From: CAMLHU01 sp039917855 | Lineage (GTDB): Bacteria > Gemmatimonadota > Gemmatimonadetes > Gemmatimonadales > GWC2-71-9 | Length of the DNA stretch: 8,357 nucleotides | Direction: 5' to 3' | NCBI GenBank assembly: GCA_039917855.1 | Contig: JBDSIR010000118.1 | Coordinates: 1-8,357 of the forward strand | Part shown: in pieces, positions 4,381 to 8,357 of the stretch | How the letters are laid out: each line of letters begins with the position of its first letter | Numbering within the stretch: the stretch's first letter is position 1 | The notes under the pieces: model-generated | The model's input: only the letters and a program-made list of their open reading frames with translations | What the model was told of the DNA's origin: nothing | Database searches by the model: none | Made by a program: the position numbers and the translations under genes

Positions 4381-6651
4381 TCAAGGTGAGGGCGCCCCGA
4401 GCACCTGGAAGACCGACCGGCGTCGCACCCTCCGACCCCCCTGCTCCGCAGTCACCTCGAGGGTGTAGCTCCCCGGCCGGAGCCGCGCGATGTCGAGGGT
4501 CCGCTGGATCGGGTTCCGGGTCCCGTGCGACTCTTCGTCGAACCGGACGCTGATCGCGGAGCCGCCGCCACCGAATATCCGGCCGATCGGCCCCAGCCCG
4601 CCGGGGCGGGAGACCTTGATCTCGGACCGGTAGTGCTCTCCCGAGGGGACGCCGAGCACTTCGAAGAAGAGTTCGAGCGGCACGTCGGCCCGATGCCCAC
4701 CCGACGGGTTGAAGAACACGGTGTCCGCGACACTCCGGGACCAGCGCAGGTTGGCGTTGCGGGCGCCGAGGACCAGGTCGCTCAACCCCAGCTGCGCGGC
4801 CGAGCCGACCTCGACGGTATCGGGCGGCGACACGAGCCCCGCCTCTCCCTCCTGCACCGCCACCCGCCAGAGGTAGCGCCCCGGTGGCGCCACGACCGCG
4901 ATCCGCCCCACCAGCCATTCGCCCCGCGGCACCGCCGCGTTGCTGACGAACAGGGTGGTGGAATCCACTGTCGCGATGATGCGACCGGTACCGACCTCCG
5001 TGAGCGCAAAGCGGATCCGCACCGGGTAGAGCGTCCCCCGGCTCGACGCCACCGGGCGGAGGCTCTTCCCCGGCACCGCCCAAGTCAGGTGGACGAGGGA
5101 GCTCCCTTCACGCTCACCTGCCGCGAGGACCTCCCAGCGGGCGTCGTCGAGTGCAGAGGGGAAACGGAGCCCGTAGCTGTCGCTCCGGGTCCCGATCACG
5201 ATGCTCCGGCGTCCCGACATCCGTTCGCGGTCCATCATCCCGATGGTCCCCGCCCTGCCGCCGGCGAGGAGGCGGCCATAGAGCGGCGAGAGGCGTTCGC
5301 GCGATTGGAGCAGGTCGGACGCCGCATCCCGCACTGTCGGCGTCGCGGCACCGCCGCGGAGCGAGACGGCGGCATCGAAGCCGAGGATGTCGTAGACGCT
5401 CTCGACCAGCTTGTAATCCTGCACGTCCTCGCGGGCGACGAAGTGGAAGAGGAGGTCCCCCTCCGGGCGCGCGTACCGCCATGACAGGTTGAGCGGCAGC
5501 GTCTGCGACGTGACGGTGACCCGGTCGGTCGGCTCGCCGTGGCGGATGTAGATGAGCCCGCGGTCGTCGTAGTCGCGGCTGTAGGAACGGAATCGTTCCT
5601 CGATGCGATACTGCCGCTTGGCGCTCACCAGGCGGAAGTTGCGCCGCGCATACCACATCCGGCGGTAGTGCTCCGCGAGCCGTTCGCCCGAGCGGCGGAG
5701 GTCGCCCTGATCGCGCGTGGCCCAGAATTGGGCCAGCCAGCGCCCGCGCGCGGCGCCCTGGAGGGTGTCGAGCTCGGTGAGCGCGCTGTCATCGACCAGC
5801 TCGTGGAGATCGGCCCGGACCATCCGGTCCACCATCGAGTCGCCGGCCCCGGCCGCCTCGAAATACGGTGCCGCCCCGCGCAAGTTGCCGGCGCTCAACT
5901 CGGTGCGGGACAGCTCGAACCGGCCGAGGTCGGGATCGCCGCCGGCGGCGAGATAGGCACGAAAGGCCGCGGCACTGGAGTCGGCGTCTCCCACCTCGCG
6001 CTCGATCCGGCCGCGCGCCAGGAGCACCGGCGGTTGCAGCGCCGCCGTTGTGCCCGCCGAACGCCGGAGCGCTTCGAGTGCTACCGCGAGCCGGAGGTTG
6101 ATCCGCTGCTCAAGAGCGGTGTTGACGAGCTCGGTGAGGCCGCGGGTGAAGGCGGGGTCCACGTCGGCCGACTTGGCGAACATCCCCGCCGCCCGGGTGA
6201 GTCGGTCCTTGCCGAACATCGCCTGGATCCCGGCGACGACGGCGACCTCCGAGTCGAGGATCCCGTATTCGGCAAGCCCGAGCCCGTACCAGGGCCAGGG
6301 CCATCGGGGCTGGAGGTCGGCGGCCCACTGGAACTCGCTGCCGGCGTCCTCGTTGCCGTCGCGGCGGCCAAGGCTCGCCAGGCGGAGGTCGATCAGCCCG
6401 ATCCGGAGGTGCAGCATCGGGTCGTCTCGGCGGGTCCGCGCGAGGCCGATCTGGTCCCGCTCCAACTGGGCAAGGGCGCTCGAGTCGGTCACCTGCGCCA
6501 AGGAGTCCTGCAGCCGGTCCAGGGAGTCGCGTTGCTCGGGAGATTGAGCGAGAAGCGAGGAGCAAGGAGCGAGCAGCAGGCACGCCAAGGCCAATCCCCC
6601 TGCGGGGAGGGACTCACGCACCACGCACCACGCACCACGCACGCTTGTCAC
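4381..6651 (-). CDS. Secreted TPR and GWxTD-type domain protein
   Basis: This is an exported protein of unknown function. With GTG 6651 as start it has 756 residues. A signal peptide lies at about 13-36 (hydrophobic core ending SSLLAQ). Helical TPR-like repeats follow at about 77-240, then a GWxTD-type domain at about 294-380: the run GRWLAQFWATRD, then AEHYRRMWYARRNF, ending RGLIYIRHGEPTD. The signature itself is degenerate: DYDD stands where GWxTD is normal. The rest, to 756, looks like beta-sandwich modules including one near 640-745 (LELFFEVLGVPSGEHY). GWxTD proteins are common in Gemmatimonadota, Acidobacteriota and Bacteroidota-like genomes, with no established role. The start is uncertain: in-frame GTGs at 6651, 6642, 6624 and 6621 all lie in or beside a GTGCGTG tandem repeat. 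GTG 6651 has a GGAG 13 bases upstream; the frame also continues open to 6801, but that part overlaps the amidase gene and is not protein-like. The gene is 34 bases after the amidase. Confidence 0.85.
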   Translation of the reverse strand: MTSVRGAWCVVRESLPAGGLALACLLLAPCSSLLAQSPEQRDSLDRLQDSLAQVTDSSALAQLERDQIGLARTRRDDPMLHLRIGLIDLRLASLGRRDGNEDAGSEFQWAADLQPRWPWPWYGLGLAEYGILDSEVAVVAGIQAMFGKDRLTRAAGMFAKSADVDPAFTRGLTELVNTALEQRINLRLAVALEALRRSAGTTAALQPPVLLARGRIEREVGDADSSAAAFRAYLAAGGDPDLGRFELSRTELSAGNLRGAAPYFEAAGAGDSMVDRMVRADLHELVDDSALTELDTLQGAARGRWLAQFWATRDQGDLRRSGERLAEHYRRMWYARRNFRLVSAKRQYRIEERFRSYSRDYDDRGLIYIRHGEPTDRVTVTSQTLPLNLSWRYARPEGDLLFHFVAREDVQDYKLVESVYDILGFDAAVSLRGGAATPTVRDAASDLLQSRERLSPLYGRLLAGGRAGTIGMMDRERMSGRRSIVIGTRSDSYGLRFPSALDDARWEVLAAGEREGSSLVHLTWAVPGKSLRPVASSRGTLYPVRIRFALTEVGTGRIIATVDSTTLFVSNAAVPRGEWLVGRIAVVAPPGRYLWRVAVQEGEAGLVSPPDTVEVGSAAQLGLSDLVLGARNANLRWSRSVADTVFFNPSGGHRADVPLELFFEVLGVPSGEHYRSEIKVSRPGGLGPIGRIFGGGGSAISVRFDEESHGTRNPIQRTLDIARLRPGSYTLEVTAEQGGRRVRRRSVFQVLGAPSP
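6546..6573 (-). repeat. Degenerate heptanucleotide array inside the signal-peptide codons
   Basis: Plus-strand units are GAGCGAG (6546-6552), AAGCGAG (6553-6559), GAGCAAG (6560-6566) and GAGCGAG (6567-6573), each at most one base from GAGCGAG. On the coding strand they read as CTCGCTC-type repeats, and three units (21 bases) make a 7-residue period. They encode the LAPCSSLLAQ end of the signal peptide of the GWxTD protein. Confidence 0.7.
6615..6642 (-). repeat. Perfect heptanucleotide tandem repeat (GTGCGTG x4) at the GWxTD start
   Basis: Four exact copies of CACGCAC on the plus strand (6615-6621, 6622-6628, 6629-6635, 6636-6642), read as GTGCGTG on the coding strand. Each unit contains two GTG triplets, and because 7 is not a multiple of 3 the array supplies GTGs in all three frames. 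It overlaps three of the four in-frame candidate start codons of the downstream gene. Slipped-strand gain or loss of units would shift any upstream start out of frame. Confidence 0.8.
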
Positions 6652-6685
6652 GGTATTGGAGACGCTCCGAGGCGGTCCCCCCGCA

Positions 6686-8357
6686 CTACGGACGGAGGGG
6701 CGTTCCGGTTTGGGTCCGGGCCCGCTCGCGGAGGAAGGCGAGGGTCCCGTCATAGACCGCCTGGGCGTAGAGCCGCTGGCCGACGAGGGAACGGAGGGCA
6801 TTCTCCTGCTCGGGGATCATCATGAACATCCCCTCGGTCAGGATCGACGGCATCCAGGTGGGCCGCACCAACGCCAGATCGCCGCGACCGACGCCGAGTT
6901 CGGGGATGCCGAGCCGGCGGACCAGCGCCGCTTCGACCGGTCGGGCCCAGGCGAGGGAGCGGGGCTGATTGTAGTAGACGCTCGCCCCCTGGTTGGTGAA
7001 CGGGTTCACCCCATCGGGGAGGGCGTTGTTGTGGATCGAGACCAGGAGGTCCGCGTTGGCGCTGTCGGCGAAGCGGACCCGGGGCCAGAGATCGACCGGC
7101 ACATCTTCGCGACGGGTCATGAGGACCGTGGCCCCGGCCGCCTGGTACATCCGTTCGAGCTGGAGCGCCACGCCCAGGTTCGCTTCGGCCTCGCGGTAAC
7201 CGGTGGGCCCGGTGGCGCCGGTGGGAGGGTGGCCAGCGTCGATGACGACCTTGATCCCGGCGAGCGGGCGCGCGGCGTTGATGCGCGGGGGGCGCTTCAC
7301 CTCGAGGATCAGGTCGGTGCCATCCCAGCGGGTGCGATAGCCCCAGACCCGATCGGAGAGATCGATCTTCAACGCCACTTCGTCACCTGCGACCTGCGAC
7401 CATGCGACCTGCGACACGAGGGGATCGGCGGGGCCGTACTGGATCCAGTTGATGTTCCCCTGGGCGCCGAAGAAGGTGACGATGAGGCGGCGCTCCTCTT
7501 CGATCACCTTGAACGGCACCCGCCAGGAAACGGGGATCCGGATGGAGACTTGGGTCTCGGCGCGGGTGAGGCGCACCGAGCCGACCGAGGCGCCGGTCGC
7601 GGGGAGTCCTGCCAGGAGCGGCATCGCCTCGGCGGCATTGACCCACGCGGTCGACTCGGATGACAGGCGCACGCGGAGATCGGTGTTGACCCGTCCCGAC
7701 ACCTGGACACGCGTCCCCGTCGGGAAGAAGTAGTAGTACGTGCCGCTCGGTACCGTGCGACCGACGGTGATGCGGTCGGTGTCACCCTTGGCGGCGGTGT
7801 CGTCGTCGAAAGTGACCAGCCGCGGTGGACCATTGAGCGCCGCGATCTGGATCGGCCAGTTCCAGCGGGTAGTGTCGGCGCCGAGGATGACCTCGATGAC
7901 CGGTCCGGCGGTAGGACGAGGGGGCGCTCCGTTCAGGCAGCAGGTCATCGGCGGAACGGGGAGCGGCCCGAGGAGGAGGCCGGGATCGCCGATCGGCGTG
8001 GCGTTGAGCACCCCGGCGTACCGGTCGGAGGCGACGGCGCGTCCCAGCTTGGTCGTGTCGGTCTCGAACGCGCGGGTCCCCCACGGCAACTCCGCCCAGC
8101 GAGGATCGTTGCTGAACGCGATGACGGTCCTATCCGGAAAGCGCACCTGCACGATCACACCCGGTGAGGCGCGCAGCGTGACGGGGAGGGGTTCGTCCCG
8201 GGGCCACCAGACTCGGCCGCGCGGCGTGACGCTCATCGTGTCCAGCCAGGGGCCGAAGGTCGGCGGCACGAACTTGACGGTCCGTCGGACCAGGTAGATC
8301 GCCTGCGCGGTGTCGGCACCCCGCACCGCTTCGAACTCCAAACTCACGACCGTATCG
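6686..8357 (-). CDS. N-acetylmuramoyl-L-alanine amidase (SH3-like, AMIN-like, Amidase_3), 5' end outside window
   Basis: This is a zinc amidase that cuts the bond between MurNAc and the L-Ala stem peptide of peptidoglycan in the periplasm. The frame is open to the right edge. A GTG at 8347 exists, but what follows is not a signal peptide and the preceding codons read on as DTVV, so the true start is probably outside. Numbering from that GTG (553 residues): SH3b-like segment about 192-245 (GTRVQVSGRVNTDLRVRLSSE, abridged motif GTRVQV..LRVR); AMIN-like beta domain about 255-352; Amidase_3 about 362-540. Zinc and catalytic residues are present: His373 (VVIDAGH), Glu386 (YREAEAN), His439 (LLVSIHNN), Glu505 (LTEG). 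No C-terminal domain follows, only a short polar tail. A heptanucleotide repeat encodes part of the AMIN-like domain (about 312-321). It is the first visible gene of the operon; pairing with a trans-envelope kinase fits regulated wall remodelling, which is an inference. Confidence 0.93.
   Translation of the reverse strand, partial: DTVVSLEFEAVRGADTAQAIYLVRRTVKFVPPTFGPWLDTMSVTPRGRVWWPRDEPLPVTLRASPGVIVQVRFPDRTVIAFSNDPRWAELPWGTRAFETDTTKLGRAVASDRYAGVLNATPIGDPGLLLGPLPVPPMTCCLNGAPPRPTAGPVIEVILGADTTRWNWPIQIAALNGPPRLVTFDDDTAAKGDTDRITVGRTVPSGTYYYFFPTGTRVQVSGRVNTDLRVRLSSESTAWVNAAEAMPLLAGLPATGASVGSVRLTRAETQVSIRIPVSWRVPFKVIEEERRLIVTFFGAQGNINWIQYGPADPLVSQVAWSQVAGDEVALKIDLSDRVWGYRTRWDGTDLILEVKRPPRINAARPLAGIKVVIDAGHPPTGATGPTGYREAEANLGVALQLERMYQAAGATVLMTRREDVPVDLWPRVRFADSANADLLVSIHNNALPDGVNPFTNQGASVYYNQPRSLAWARPVEAALVRRLGIPELGVGRGDLALVRPTWMPSILTEGMFMMIPEQENALRSLVGQRLYAQAVYDGTLAFLRERARTQTGTPLRP
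7386..7414 (-). repeat. Heptanucleotide array inside the amidase AMIN-like domain
   Basis: Plus-strand units are CCTGCGA (7386-7392), CCTGCGA (7393-7399), CCATGCGA (7400-7407, one base longer) and CCTGCGA (7408-7414). The total of 29 bases lies wholly in coding sequence and encodes the peptide echo SQVAWSQVA. The 8-base unit shifts the phase so that the same tetrapeptide SQVA is read twice. Confidence 0.7.

Noticed and set aside
6550..6600. Possible lipoprotein signal (Cys in LALAC or LLLAPC) in the GWxTD protein.
   Set aside because: Neither Cys has a good lipobox: residue -1 is Pro in one, and the other sits too early in the hydrophobic core. A standard signal peptide ending near SSLLAQ fits better.
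6652..6801. N-terminal extension of the GWxTD frame to position 6801.
   Set aside because: It overlaps the amidase C-terminus by more than 100 bases, encodes a Ser/Pro/Gly-rich non-domain sequence, and would bury the signal peptide about 65 residues in.
5539..6825. Plus-strand open frame of 428 codons opposite the GWxTD gene.
   Set aside because: It is an antisense shadow; its THHAPRTTH-like segment is just the heptamer repeat translated on the other strand.
8345..8347. GTG as the amidase start codon.
   Set aside because: The frame stays open to the window edge, no signal peptide follows this GTG although the enzyme must be exported, and the preceding codons read as continuous protein.

Overview
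The window is a GC-rich bacterial chromosome segment in which every gene I can support lies on the minus strand. The set of families (class II ribonucleotide reductase, zinc-ribbon/PEGA Ser/Thr kinase, GWxTD-type secreted protein, AMIN/Amidase_3 amidase), the high GC and the signal peptide ending in -AQ suggest Gemmatimonadota. This is an inference from protein style only; Acidobacteriota or another GC-rich phylum is not excluded.

In order of transcription (right to left): (i) 8357-6686, the C-terminal 557 codons of a secreted N-acetylmuramoyl-L-alanine amidase whose start is outside the window; (ii) 6651-4381, a secreted TPR plus GWxTD-type protein; (iii) 4348-2375, a membrane Ser/Thr kinase with an N-terminal zinc ribbon and an extracytoplasmic PEGA plus TonB-C-like tail; (iv) 2378-1866, a gamma-class carbonic anhydrase-like hexapeptide protein whose most plausible start (TTG) overlaps the kinase stop by 4 bases. 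Gaps of 34 and 32 bases and the 4-base overlap make these four an apparent operon with a cell-envelope theme: wall hydrolysis, a periplasmic protein of unknown role, a trans-envelope kinase, and a metal-binding enzyme. (v) After a 504-base intergenic region comes nrdJ (1361 down to the window edge), the B12-dependent ribonucleotide reductase, of which 453 full codons are visible with all the recognisable catalytic cysteines present so far.

The intergenic region 1362-1865 is the least ordinary non-coding part. Its right half holds four perfect 9-10 bp GC hairpins spaced about 50-60 bases apart: an inverted pair of one family and a direct pair of another. It also holds a six-run G-tract able to form a G-quadruplex. 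Its left half is less GC-rich and carries small dyads and the nrdJ ribosome binding site. A fifth perfect hairpin sits at the kinase/carbonic-anhydrase junction.

A second unusual theme is three different heptanucleotide tandem arrays on the coding strands. GTGCGTG x4 lies at the start of the GWxTD gene. A degenerate CTCGCTC x4 encodes the end of its signal peptide. TCGCAGG-type x4, with one 8-base unit, lies inside the amidase AMIN-like domain. They look like mobile or slippage-prone simple repeats tolerated inside coding sequence. I see no CRISPR array, tRNA, rRNA, insertion sequence or phage gene.
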